Assembly: GCA_012960415.1 (NCBI GenBank)
Contig: DUBH01000001.1
Location: 6,865-49,469 of the forward strand
Direction: 5' to 3'
Source: Henriciella sp.
GTDB lineage: Bacteria; Pseudomonadota; Alphaproteobacteria; Caulobacterales; Hyphomonadaceae
DNA: 42,605 nucleotides
Under the pieces are notes generated by a model, which saw only the letters and a program-made list of their open reading frames with translations, ran no database searches and was not told the origin of the DNA. Shown piece after piece: positions 16,405 through 25,796 of this stretch; position 1 is the stretch's first letter; each line of letters starts with the position of its first letter. The translations under genes and the position numbers were made by a program.

Positions 16405-18192
16405 ATGGACACGCACACACTCAGCGACCAGACCCAGTCTTCCCTTGACGGGGCGCGTATGACGGGCGCCGAAATGGTAATCACTGCGCTCCGGGAGCAG
16501 GGCGTCGATACCATGTTCGGCTATCCGGGCGGCGCCGTCCTGCCGATCTATGATGCGCTCTATTCCGAACCGTCCATCCAGCACATCCTCGTGCGCCATG
16601 AGCAGGGCGCGGGCCATGCCGCCGAAGGCTATGCCCGCTCGACCGGTAAGTGCGGTGTCGCGCTGGCAACGTCTGGCCCGGGCGCCACGAACATGGTCAC
16701 GCCGATCACGGACGCGATGATGGACTCCATCCCGATGGTAGTCATCACAGGCCAGGTGCCAACACACCTCATCGGCACTGATGCCTTCCAGGAATGCGAT
16801 ACAGTCGGCATCACACGCTGCTGTGCCAAGCACAACTACCTCGTCACTGACGTCGATGATCTTGCCCGCACCCTGCATGAGGCGTTTCTGATCGCCACGT
16901 CAGGCCGGCCCGGCCCTGTCGTGATCGACATCCCGAAGGATGTTCAGTTTGCGACCGGCACCTATGTCGGCAAGGCAGGCGTTCACAAGCCGACCTACCA
17001 GCCCAAGACCGAACCCTCCGATCATGCGATACGTGACGCGCTCGACATGATGGCGACCGCGCGGCGGCCTGTCTTCTATACAGGCGGCGGGGTGATCAAT
17101 TCAGGCACCGAAGCGTCAAAGCTGTTGCGTGAGCTTCAGGAAGCGACTGGCTTTCCGGTTACCTCGACACTTATGGGCCTTGGCGCCTTTCCGGCCAGCC
17201 ATGAGGACTGGCTGGGCATGGTCGGCATGCATGGCGCCTATGAGGCCAACAATGCCATGCACGACTGCGACCTGATGATCTGCGTCGGCGCGCGTTTTGA
17301 TGACCGGGTGACCGGCAAGATTTCGGCCTTCTCGCCGGGCTCGCGCAAGATCCACATCGATATCGACCCGTCTTCGATCAACAAGATTATCCGCGTTGAT
17401 GTCCCCGTCATCGCCGACTGCAAGGCCGCGCTGAGGGCGCTGCTTGAAGGCTGGAAGGCGCGCCGCCTGCCAAAGCCTGACCTCTCCGACTGGAAGGAGC
17501 AGATCGACAAATGGCGTGCGGTCGACTGTTTTGCCTATCCGGAAAACGACGGCGCGATCCGCCCGCAATATGCGGTCGAGCGGCTCTATGAGCTGACCAA
17601 GGGCCGCGACACCTACATCTCCACCGAGGTTGGCCAGCACCAGATGTGGGCCGCCCAGCACTATCATTTCGAAGAGCCGAACCGCTGGATGACGTCAGGC
17701 GGCCTCGGCACGATGGGCTATGGCCTGCCTGCGGCCGTCGGCATCCAGGCGGCGCACCGCGATAGCCTCGTGATCGACATTGCAGGCGAAGCTTCGGTCC
17801 AGATGGTGATGCAGGAAGTCTCAACCGCCGTTCAGCACAAGCTGCCGATCAAGGTCTTCATCCTCAACAATGAGTGGATGGGCATGGTGCGCCAGTGGCA
17901 GGAATTGCTGCATGGGGAGCGCTATTCGCACTCATACTCTGAAAGCCTGCCGGACTTTGTGAAGCTGGCCGAAGCCTACGGCGCCCACGGCATCCGCTGT
18001 GATGACCCGGCAGAGCTCGACGCGAAGATCATGGAAATGATCGACCATGACGGGCCGGTGATCTTTGATTGCATGGTGGAGAAGGCGGAAAACTGCCTGC
18101 CGATGATCCCGTCGGGCGCGCCGCACAATGAAATGATCCTCGGCAAGATCTCTGGCGATGAGATCGACGAAGCCGGCCGGAAGATGGTGTGA
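16405..18192 (+). CDS. ilvB: Acetolactate synthase large (catalytic) subunit
   Basis: It condenses pyruvate with pyruvate or 2-oxobutyrate, the first common step to valine, leucine and isoleucine, using thiamine diphosphate. The protein has 595 residues. GYPGGAVLPIYDAL is at 39-52 and the catalytic Glu66 lies in RHEQGAGHAAEGYAR. The Mg-thiamine-diphosphate motif starts in IAGEASVQMV and ends with ILNNEWMGMVRQWQ; GEAS replaces the more common GDGS, a variant I recall in other Alphaproteobacteria. It is preceded by a leader peptide and terminator. The small subunit follows after 103 bases that include a palindromic repeat. Confidence 0.96.
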   Translation: MDTHTLSDQTQSSLDGARMTGAEMVITALREQGVDTMFGYPGGAVLPIYDALYSEPSIQHILVRHEQGAGHAAEGYARSTGKCGVALATSGPGATNMVTPITDAMMDSIPMVVITGQVPTHLIGTDAFQECDTVGITRCCAKHNYLVTDVDDLARTLHEAFLIATSGRPGPVVIDIPKDVQFATGTYVGKAGVHKPTYQPKTEPSDHAIRDALDMMATARRPVFYTGGGVINSGTEASKLLRELQEATGFPVTSTLMGLGAFPASHEDWLGMVGMHGAYEANNAMHDCDLMICVGARFDDRVTGKISAFSPGSRKIHIDIDPSSINKIIRVDVPVIADCKAALRALLEGWKARRLPKPDLSDWKEQIDKWRAVDCFAYPENDGAIRPQYAVERLYELTKGRDTYISTEVGQHQMWAAQHYHFEEPNRWMTSGGLGTMGYGLPAAVGIQAAHRDSLVIDIAGEASVQMVMQEVSTAVQHKLPIKVFILNNEWMGMVRQWQELLHGERYSHSYSESLPDFVKLAEAYGAHGIRCDDPAELDAKIMEMIDHDGPVIFDCMVEKAENCLPMIPSGAPHNEMILGKISGDEIDEAGRKMV

Positions 18193-18235
18193 CGGTGATG
18201 GAGTTTCGTTTCCCGCCACTCTCAGTTAAACGCTA

Positions 18236-18262
18236 CCTCATCCTGAGCCTGTCGAGGGATGA
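18236..18262. repeat. Dispersed palindromic (REP-like) element
   Basis: The stretch CCTCATCCTGAGCCTGTCGA followed by GGGATGA has complementary ends (TCATCC and GGATGA). It closely resembles the CCTCATCCTGAGCNTGTCGAAGGATGAGG palindrome that I recall as scattered through intergenic regions of many Caulobacterales, Rhizobiales and sphingomonads. It lies between ilvB and ilvN and could fold in the mRNA, affecting the ratio of the two subunits. I see no second copy in the window. Confidence 0.6.
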
Positions 18263-18295
18263 AGCAGCGCAGAACGACACCGCAGGAGCCCGCGC

Positions 18296-18847
18296 ATGAG
18301 CAAGGAACCGATCCCCGCCAGCGCCTATGATATGGACCATGCCGAAGAGGTCGAAGAGCGCCGCACGCTCGCCGTCCTTGTCGACAACGAGCCGGGCGTG
18401 CTCGGCCGCGTTGTCGGGCTGTTCTCTGCGCGCGGTTATAACATCGAAAGCCTGACCGTCGCTGAGGTGGACCGCGGCAAGCACCGCTCCCGCATCACCA
18501 TCGTGACGACCGGCACGGCGCACATGCTGGAGCAGATCGAGGCGCAACTCCTGCGGCTCGTACCTGTCGCGGCCGTCATCGACATCACGAAATCAAAGCG
18601 GGGTATCGAGCGAGAGCTTGCGCTGGTCAAAGTGGCCGGGAAAGGCGATCCGCGAGTCGAGGCCCTGCGCATCGCGGAAATTTTCCGCGCCCATGTGATC
18701 GATACGACCAATGAGAGCTTCATTTTCGAGCTCACCGGCGCGTCCGAAAAGATCGACCAGTTCTGCGAACTGATGGAGCCGCTCGGCCTCGTCGAAGTCA
18801 GCCGCACAGGCGTGCTTTCCATCCGCCGCGGCAAGGATGCCGGATAA
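18296..18847 (+). CDS. ilvN: Acetolactate synthase small (regulatory) subunit
   Basis: A 183-residue regulatory subunit that gives the IlvB enzyme valine sensitivity and higher activity. An N-terminal ACT domain begins near residue 22 (RTLAVLVDNEPGVLGRVVGLFSARGYNI), where the Asn/Gly positions bind valine. A second ACT-like C-terminal domain covers about 95-175. It is often called ilvH as well as ilvN. GGAG lies upstream of the ATG. It is separated from ilvB by a 103-base gap with a REP-like palindrome and followed after 45 bases by ilvC, so the three genes form one operon. Confidence 0.95.
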   Translation: MSKEPIPASAYDMDHAEEVEERRTLAVLVDNEPGVLGRVVGLFSARGYNIESLTVAEVDRGKHRSRITIVTTGTAHMLEQIEAQLLRLVPVAAVIDITKSKRGIERELALVKVAGKGDPRVEALRIAEIFRAHVIDTTNESFIFELTGASEKIDQFCELMEPLGLVEVSRTGVLSIRRGKDAG

Positions 18848-18886
18848 AGCGAAACAAGAGAAATCCCAGAGACACCCAAGGAGTAA

Positions 18887-19909
<1,023 letters not shown>

Positions 19910-19911
19910 GC

Positions 19912-20178
19912 TTGGATGAGAAATTCCTGATTGCCCTCGCAGAACTGCCCACAGGCTATAGCCGTGGCAGCTATTGCGGGGGCAGTTGGGGCGTCACGGT
20001 CGAGCGGTCTGAGGACGGCAGGCGCGTGAAACTCTACGGCGAAGCGCTTGGCGGCGATGACCATGTCAGCTTCAATCTCTACCGCGTCGCTGGCGAGCCC
20101 CGGCTAAAGCCGTGTGAGATGCCGAAAGAGAAGGTCATCGAATTCGTTCTTCGCTATAAGCCTTCGGAACGTTGTTAG
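19912..20178 (+). CDS. Small conserved protein of unknown function
   Basis: An 88-residue protein starting with TTG two bases after ilvC; no better start exists before the conserved part. It contains GYSRGSYCGGSWGVTVE, KLYGEALGGDDHVSFNLYR and LKPCEMPKEKVIEFV, segments I recall from small orphan proteins in other Alphaproteobacteria, some of which are labelled peptide methionine sulfoxide reductase in databases without clear support. There is no signal peptide or membrane segment. Its last bases overlap the first possible start of the MprF-like gene. Coupling to ilvC is probable; the function is unknown. Confidence 0.65.
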   Translation: MDEKFLIALAELPTGYSRGSYCGGSWGVTVERSEDGRRVKLYGEALGGDDHVSFNLYRVAGEPRLKPCEMPKEKVIEFVLRYKPSERC

Positions 20179-21848
20179 GGGCTGCCGATGAGCGACAAAG
20201 AAAAGCGCCAGACCACGCGGTACAGCAATTGGGCGCAGAACTCGTCTTCCTCTTCGCGCCTTTCGTGTTCGCAGGTGTCACGGCCCTTGCCGGGCTTGTC
20301 GTCCTGGCCGCGCTGATGATCCCCGGGCAGATTTCGCGCGTCCCTTTCGATCTGCCTTTGCCGCTGATAGAGGCGTCGCACTTCATTTCTTCTGTAGTTG
20401 GCACAGCCTTGCTGATCCTGTCGCTCGGTATTCGCCAACGCCTGCACAGTGCATGGCTGATGGCGGTTGCCGCGTTCATTATCCTCGCCGCGCTGAGCCT
20501 TACTGCCGGACGTGATACTCTGCTTGCCATAGCGCTTGGTGTGGCCGCGCTCTGCCTCTTTGCGGCCCGGTTCGCGTTCTATCGCAGCGGGGCCCTGTCG
20601 CGTATCTGGCTGTCACCGCAGCGATTTTCCATCCTGCTGATCATCCTTCTGGGTATCGCCTGGCTCGGCTTTTTCGCCTACCGCAACGTCGCTTATCGCA
20701 ACGAACTCTGGTGGACATTTGCGCTCGACGCCGACGTGTCGCGTTTCCTTCGCGCATTGGTGGTGATGTCGGTCACAGCCGTGCTGTTTTTCTTCTGGCG
20801 TCTCTTGCAGCCGCCTGCCGCGCCGCGCCTTCCAGAGCGGACGCCTGAGCTTGAAGCGCAGATTGCGGCTGTCGTGACATCCGAAGAAACGCCGCAGGCG
20901 GAAGCAGCTCTCGCTTGGCTACCGGACAAACGTTTCGAGTTTTCCGAGGATGGCCGGGGCTTCATCATGTATGGCGTGCGCGGGCGAAGCTGGATTGCAA
21001 AAGGGCCACCAATGGGACCGCGCGATATGGTGCGCCCACTCGCCTTTGCCTTGAAACGCAAGGCAGACCGCGCGAACGCCAATCTGATCTTCTATGCGGT
21101 GCCGACCGATTTTCTGCCGGTTGCGCTCGATCTTGGACTGGTGGCGCGCAAGATCGGAGAGGCCGCTGTGATCCCGCTGAGCACCTTCTCTCTGGAGGGA
21201 CCCTCACGCGCCAAGCTTCGTCACGCCCTCAATCGCCTCAACCGGGAGGGCGGACGCTTCGAGGTCCTGCCGGCCGGATCGTTCAAGGCGCACGAGGCCG
21301 AGCTGCGCAGGGTGTCCGATGCCTGGCTGCATCATCATGCCGGCGAGGAGAAGGCTTTCACGCTAGGGTGTTTCGATCCTGACTATCTGGACCGGTTTCC
21401 AATCGCGGCCATCTGGCATGGGGAAACCCTCTGGGCATTCGCCAATATCTGGCGGTCCGGCGACGGAAAGGCGCTCGCGATCGATCTCATGCGGGTCTCT
21501 CCCGATGCGCCTCCAACGGCCATGGATGCCCTGTTCGCAGAGTTGGCCATGTGGGGCAAAGGTCAGGGTGCGGTGTCGCTCGATCTTGGGATGGCGCCGC
21601 TATCTGGCCTCGCGTCTGAGCGAGAGGCCAATTCGCTCGCCCGGCTTGGCAACTTCATCTATGCGCATGGCGGCGAGATGTACGGGTTTGAGGGCCTTCG
21701 CCGCTATAAGGAGAAGTTTCAGCCAGACTGGAATCCGCTCTATCTGTGCGGCCCGGAGAGACAGAATCTTGCCTTTGCACTGGCGGATGTCGCCCTCCTG
21801 TCCAGCGGTGGTTTGCGCGGAATCCTGAAGCGTCCATCCTCCAGATAG
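20172..21848 (+). CDS. Short MprF-like membrane protein with phosphatidylglycerol lysyltransferase (DUF2156) domain
   Basis: A 558-residue protein. Residues about 25-225 contain five or six transmembrane helices corresponding to the last helices of MprF (PLPLIEASHF, WLGFFAYRNVAYRNELWWTFALDADVSRFLRA). Residues about 245-545 form the cytosolic GNAT-like DUF2156 domain (FIMYGVRGRSWIAKGPPMG, LDLGMAPLSGL, FEGLRRYKEKFQPDWNPLYL), which in MprF moves lysine or alanine from tRNA to phosphatidylglycerol. The N-terminal flippase half of full MprF (about 300 residues) is absent. The start is unclear: TTG at 20172 overlaps the previous gene, TTG at 20229 and GTG at 20265 are alternatives, and an ATG at 20188 with AGGGG upstream is out of frame. 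Confidence 0.8.
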   Translation: MLGAADERQRKAPDHAVQQLGAELVFLFAPFVFAGVTALAGLVVLAALMIPGQISRVPFDLPLPLIEASHFISSVVGTALLILSLGIRQRLHSAWLMAVAAFIILAALSLTAGRDTLLAIALGVAALCLFAARFAFYRSGALSRIWLSPQRFSILLIILLGIAWLGFFAYRNVAYRNELWWTFALDADVSRFLRALVVMSVTAVLFFFWRLLQPPAAPRLPERTPELEAQIAAVVTSEETPQAEAALAWLPDKRFEFSEDGRGFIMYGVRGRSWIAKGPPMGPRDMVRPLAFALKRKADRANANLIFYAVPTDFLPVALDLGLVARKIGEAAVIPLSTFSLEGPSRAKLRHALNRLNREGGRFEVLPAGSFKAHEAELRRVSDAWLHHHAGEEKAFTLGCFDPDYLDRFPIAAIWHGETLWAFANIWRSGDGKALAIDLMRVSPDAPPTAMDALFAELAMWGKGQGAVSLDLGMAPLSGLASEREANSLARLGNFIYAHGGEMYGFEGLRRYKEKFQPDWNPLYLCGPERQNLAFALADVALLSSGGLRGILKRPSSR

Positions 21849-21939
21849 AGGATGTCTGCTGAAACCATAGCGGTGTCTTGAGATAGCCATGATCGCGCGA
21901 GAGGCTCTTCATATCACGTCTGAAAAGGATACTTTCGAG

Positions 21940-22356
21940 ATGAGCTCCCGGTTTCCAGTTGCGCTTGTCCTGTCCATCGCCCTGGCGACGCCTGCGCTTG
22001 CCCAGTCAAATGTGGCCGAAGGCCTCTGGTCCTATCAGGCGCGCTATATGATCGGGCCGATCCCGGCGGGCGACCGCGGCCAGTATTGTGTCGGTCCCGA
22101 CATGTCGCAAAGCTCATTCGACCAGCTCTTCAACGATATCAATTCACGCTGCCGCATCACCGATAGTGAGCTGACGCCGGGTGGCTATGATTTTACCCTG
22201 CAATGTGCCGGTGGTCCTGATGGGGAGCTGGAAGGCCGTCTTCAGGTTGGCGCCGACACGGCTGTGCTGAACGCAACCGGCTGGACCGGAACGGCCAGCG
22301 AGAATGTGCCCGTCATGTTGACCGCAACGGCAGAGCGCGTCTCTTCGAGCTGCTAG
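21940..22356 (+). CDS. Secreted DUF3617-like protein (second copy)
   Basis: A 138-residue exported protein. The signal peptide covers about residues 1-20, with cleavage likely after LAQ or ALA. The mature part starts SNVAEGLWSY and has four cysteines in nearly the same spacing as the protein at 5348-5806 (about 21 residues between the first two, 18 between the second and third), so the two look like distant paralogues. The function is unknown. AAGGA lies ten bases upstream of the ATG at 21940; the frame stays open to 21889 but the signal peptide begins here. A small hairpin follows the stop. Confidence 0.65.
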   Translation: MSSRFPVALVLSIALATPALAQSNVAEGLWSYQARYMIGPIPAGDRGQYCVGPDMSQSSFDQLFNDINSRCRITDSELTPGGYDFTLQCAGGPDGELEGRLQVGADTAVLNATGWTGTASENVPVMLTATAERVSSSC

Positions 22357-22357
22357 G

Positions 22358-22375
22358 TCAGGGCGCTCCCTGATT
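22358..22375 (+). terminator. Weak hairpin after the DUF3617-like gene
   Basis: TCAGGG (22358-22363) pairs with CCCTGA (22368-22373) around CGCT, followed by only two T bases. It may end the upstream transcript before the zwf promoter, but the missing T-run makes it a weak candidate. Confidence 0.3.
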
Positions 22376-22448
22376 GGGCGCGGCAGGCGCTCTCTGGTGT
22401 GAAGATGGCCATCGCGAGCGATAAACTCTCTTTCTTGCGGCTCTTCCT

Positions 22449-22476
22449 TTGACAGCATCGCTGGCCTGCTTAAGTC
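22449..22476 (+). promoter_or_regulatory. Candidate zwf promoter
   Basis: A perfect TTGACA is at 22449-22454. A -10 of TAAGTC (22471-22476, spacer 16) is possible but weak. The -35 starts 37 bases before the zwf ATG, so transcription would begin at or next to the start codon and the mRNA would be leaderless, in line with the lack of a Shine-Dalgarno before zwf. Confidence 0.45.
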
Positions 22477-22485
22477 CCATACAAC

Positions 22486-23955
22486 ATGGCCAAATTTATT
22501 CCTGTCGGGACGTTCGACCTCGTCATTTTCGGAGGCACGGGCGATCTTAGCCAGCGCAAGCTTCTGCCGGCGCTCTATCACCGCTATGCCGATGGGCAGA
22601 TCCCTGAAGACTCCCGCATTGTGGGTGTCTCGCGAACTGAAATGTCCGACGAGGACTTCCGCGCTTTCGCCTTCGAGGCGTGCGGAGCCCATACGAAGGA
22701 CAGCATAGAAAAGGACTGCTGGGCGAAATTCGAGAAGCTGCTCTCTTTCGCCACGATGGACGCGACCGACCCTGACGCGGACTGGTCCGGCCTGAAAGAG
22801 CGCCTGAGCGATGATGATCGGCCCGCGATATTCTATCTGGCGGTCACCCCGAAAATCTATGTGCCGATCTGTGAAGCGATCGGAGAGGCCGGGCTCGCCG
22901 GAGGCGATGCGCGCGTCGTTCTGGAAAAGCCGATCGGGACCGATCTGGAGTCCGCGAAAGCGATCAATAGCGGTGTCGGGGCGGTGTTTGCCGAAGACCA
23001 TATCTACCGCATCGACCACTATCTCGGCAAAGAGACGGTGCAGAACCTGCTCGTACTGCGCTTCGGCAATACGCTGTTCGAACCACTCTGGAACCGCACC
23101 GCCATCGATCATATCCAGATCACGGTCTCCGAGGATGTCGGCGTCGGAGAACGCGCGGGCTATTATGATAGCGCTGGCGCCGTCCGGGACATGCTCCAGA
23201 ACCACCTGCTTCAGCTTCTCTGCCTGATCGCGATGGAGCCGCCAAATTCCATCGAGGCGGACGAAATCCGCACCGAGAAGATCAAGGTCCTGAATGCCCT
23301 ACGTCCCATGCAGGCCAAATGCGTCAGCGACGATACGGTCAGGGCGCAGTATGGCCCCGGTACTGTCGATGGCGAGAAGGTCAAAGGCTATCTCGAAGAG
23401 CTCGATGACGGCGACAGCAAGACCGAGACCTTCGTGGCCATCAAGGCATGGGTCGACAATTGGCGCTGGGCCCGCGTGCCCTTCTATCTTCGAACCGGCA
23501 AGCGCATGCGCTCGCGCCACTCGGAGATCATGGTCCAGTTCCGCGAGGCGCCGCATGCCATGTTCGGAGAGGACCAGGCCCATTCAAACCGGTTGATCAT
23601 CCGTTTGCAGCCCGATGAGGGCGTGCAGCTCTATGTGCAGATCAAGGAGCCGGGGCCCGGCGGACTGCGCGTGCAGTCTCTGCCGTTGAACCTCTCCTAT
23701 GCGGAATCGTTTCAGGTGCGGTATCCCGATGCCTATGAGCGCCTGCTCATGGATGTGGTTCGCGGAAATCTCGCCCTCTTCATGCGGCGCGAGGAAGTCG
23801 AGGAAGCCTGGGAGTGGGTCGATGGCCTGCTCGAAGGCTGGGCAGCGGCCAACACGCCGATCCATACCTATGCGGCCGGACTGGAAGACGGCCCCGTGGA
23901 GGCGCGCATGCTGCTGCGTCAGGACGGGCGAGACTGGTGGAGCAACGGCAAATGA
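22486..23955 (+). CDS. zwf: Glucose-6-phosphate 1-dehydrogenase
   Basis: It oxidises glucose-6-phosphate to 6-phosphogluconolactone with NAD(P). The 489-residue length is typical. The nucleotide-binding GGTGDLSQRKL is at residues 16-26 and the substrate signature RIDHYLGKE at about 175-183 with the conserved His178. It heads a four-gene Entner-Doudoroff operon: its TGA overlaps the edd ATG by four bases. No ribosome binding site precedes the ATG, and TTGACA lies 37 bases upstream. The gene for 6-phosphogluconolactonase, often next to zwf, is not in this operon. Confidence 0.97.
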   Translation: MAKFIPVGTFDLVIFGGTGDLSQRKLLPALYHRYADGQIPEDSRIVGVSRTEMSDEDFRAFAFEACGAHTKDSIEKDCWAKFEKLLSFATMDATDPDADWSGLKERLSDDDRPAIFYLAVTPKIYVPICEAIGEAGLAGGDARVVLEKPIGTDLESAKAINSGVGAVFAEDHIYRIDHYLGKETVQNLLVLRFGNTLFEPLWNRTAIDHIQITVSEDVGVGERAGYYDSAGAVRDMLQNHLLQLLCLIAMEPPNSIEADEIRTEKIKVLNALRPMQAKCVSDDTVRAQYGPGTVDGEKVKGYLEELDDGDSKTETFVAIKAWVDNWRWARVPFYLRTGKRMRSRHSEIMVQFREAPHAMFGEDQAHSNRLIIRLQPDEGVQLYVQIKEPGPGGLRVQSLPLNLSYAESFQVRYPDAYERLLMDVVRGNLALFMRREEVEEAWEWVDGLLEGWAAANTPIHTYAAGLEDGPVEARMLLRQDGRDWWSNGK

Positions 23956-25796
23956 CATCCCTGCATCCCAAAATTCAGGAAGTGACTGAGCGGATCGAGA
24001 AACGGTCCTCTGAAACCCGCGCGACCTATCTGGAGCTGATCCGCGGCCGCAAGCCTGACGGCTTTGCCCGCCAAAAGCTCGCTGATGGCAATCTCGCCCA
24101 CGCCTCTGCAGGCTGCGCCGTCATGGACAAGACACAGCTTCTCGGCGCGAACTGGCCGAATATCGGCATCATCACCGCCTATAATGACATGCTGTCCGCG
24201 CATGCTCCGTATGAGGACTACCCAAAGATCATCCGCGATGCCGCGCGCAAGGTGAACGCGACGGCGCAAGTTGCAGGCGGTGTCCCGGCCATGTGTGACG
24301 GGGTCACGCAGGGCCAGCAGGGCATGGAGCTCTCGCTCTTTTCCCGCGACGTGATTGCGCTCGCCTCCGCCGTCTCGCTCAGCCACGACATGTTCGACGG
24401 CGCACTTCATCTCGGCATTTGCGACAAGATCGTACCTGGGCTGATGATTGCGGCGCTACGCTTTGGCTGGCTGCCGCATGTCTTTGTGCCGGGCGGGCCA
24501 ATGCCCTCCGGTCTGCCGAACCCGGAAAAGCAGCGCATCCGGCAGGAATACGCGCTCGGCAATGTCGACCGCGATGCCCTGCTCAAGGCCGAGGCCGAAA
24601 GCTATCACAGCCCCGGCACCTGCACCTTCTATGGCACCGCGAACTCCAATCAGATGCTCATGGAAGTCATGGGGATGCATATTCCCGGCGCCGCTTTCGA
24701 AAACCCTGGCACGCCGCTGCGCGAAGCGCTGACACGGGCGGCGGTGAAACGTGTCGTCGAACTGACGGTAAAGCGCGATTACACCCCAATGGGCGAGATG
24801 ATCGACGCGCGCAGCTGGGTGAACGCTATGGTCGGCCTGATGGCGACCGGCGGCTCCACCAATCATGCGCTTCACATTCCGGCCATGGCCGCAGCCGGCG
24901 GCTATCAGGTCGAGCTCGAGGATTTTGCCGATGTCAGCGAGATCACCCCGCTCCTTTGCCGCATCTATCCGAACGGGCCTGCGGATGTGAACCACTTCCA
25001 GGCCGCTGGCGGCATGAGCTTCGTCATGCGTGAGCTACTCGCCGCCGGCCTCCTCAATGGAGAGGCGCGCGGCATCATGGGAACGATCGCAGACCACGCG
25101 AGAGAACCATGGCTGAAGGACGGTGAAGTCGCTTTCCGGGATGCCCCTGAAACGAGTGGCGACACCGATATTGTCCGCCCCGCCAGCGACCCTTTCCAGA
25201 AAGAAGGCGGCCTCCGCATGCTTAATGGTCCGCTCGGGCGCGGTGTCATCAAGGTCTCTTCTGTCAAGGAAGACCGGCGCGTCATTGAAGCGCCTGCCCG
25301 CGTCTTCGATGATCAGGAGGCCCTGAAGGAAGCATTCAAGGCAGGCGAACTCGACAAGGATTTCGTCGCAGTCGTCCGTTTTCAGGGGCCAGCGGCGAAT
25401 GGCATGCCGGAACTTCATGCGCTGTCACCAGCGCTTGGGGCGCTACAGGACAAGGGTTTCAAGGTCGCGCTCGTCACAGACGGGCGCATGTCCGGCGCCA
25501 GCGGCAAGATCCCGGCAGCCATCCATGTCAGCCCGGAGGCCGCACGGGGCGGCCCACTGGCCCGCGTTCAGGACGGCGACATGATCCGGCTCAATGCGGA
25601 GACCGGCGAACTCGACATCGATTGCGATCCGTCCGTGTTTGAGGCACGCGAACCCGCGCAATTCCGTCCGAACATTCAGGGCCAAGGCCTTGGGCGCGAG
25701 CTTTTCGGCGCTTTCCGCAACAATGCCAGCCGGCCAGACACGGGCGGTAGCCTGTTTGAATTCTTCCTGCCGCTGCCGGGGGGCAGCAATGGCTGA
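23952..25796 (+). CDS. edd: 6-phosphogluconate dehydratase
   Basis: It dehydrates 6-phosphogluconate to 2-keto-3-deoxy-6-phosphogluconate, the first step special to the Entner-Doudoroff pathway. The 614-residue protein belongs to the IlvD/Edd family. Cysteines suited to bind the Fe-S cluster are in [25 protein letters not shown] and [10 protein letters not shown]. The C-terminal [17 protein letters not shown] is a family signature. The ATG overlaps the zwf stop by four bases and the gene overlaps glk by eight, so translation is coupled. The frame is open upstream inside zwf, but the fold starts at 23952. Confidence 0.97.
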   Translation: MTSLHPKIQEVTERIEKRSSETRATYLELIRGRKPDGFARQKLADGNLAHASAGCAVMDKTQLLGANWPNIGIITAYNDMLSAHAPYEDYPKIIRDAARKVNATAQVAGGVPAMCDGVTQGQQGMELSLFSRDVIALASAVSLSHDMFDGALHLGICDKIVPGLMIAALRFGWLPHVFVPGGPMPSGLPNPEKQRIRQEYALGNVDRDALLKAEAESYHSPGTCTFYGTANSNQMLMEVMGMHIPGAAFENPGTPLREALTRAAVKRVVELTVKRDYTPMGEMIDARSWVNAMVGLMATGGSTNHALHIPAMAAAGGYQVELEDFADVSEITPLLCRIYPNGPADVNHFQAAGGMSFVMRELLAAGLLNGEARGIMGTIADHAREPWLKDGEVAFRDAPETSGDTDIVRPASDPFQKEGGLRMLNGPLGRGVIKVSSVKEDRRVIEAPARVFDDQEALKEAFKAGELDKDFVAVVRFQGPAANGMPELHALSPALGALQDKGFKVALVTDGRMSGASGKIPAAIHVSPEAARGGPLARVQDGDMIRLNAETGELDIDCDPSVFEAREPAQFRPNIQGQGLGRELFGAFRNNASRPDTGGSLFEFFLPLPGGSNG

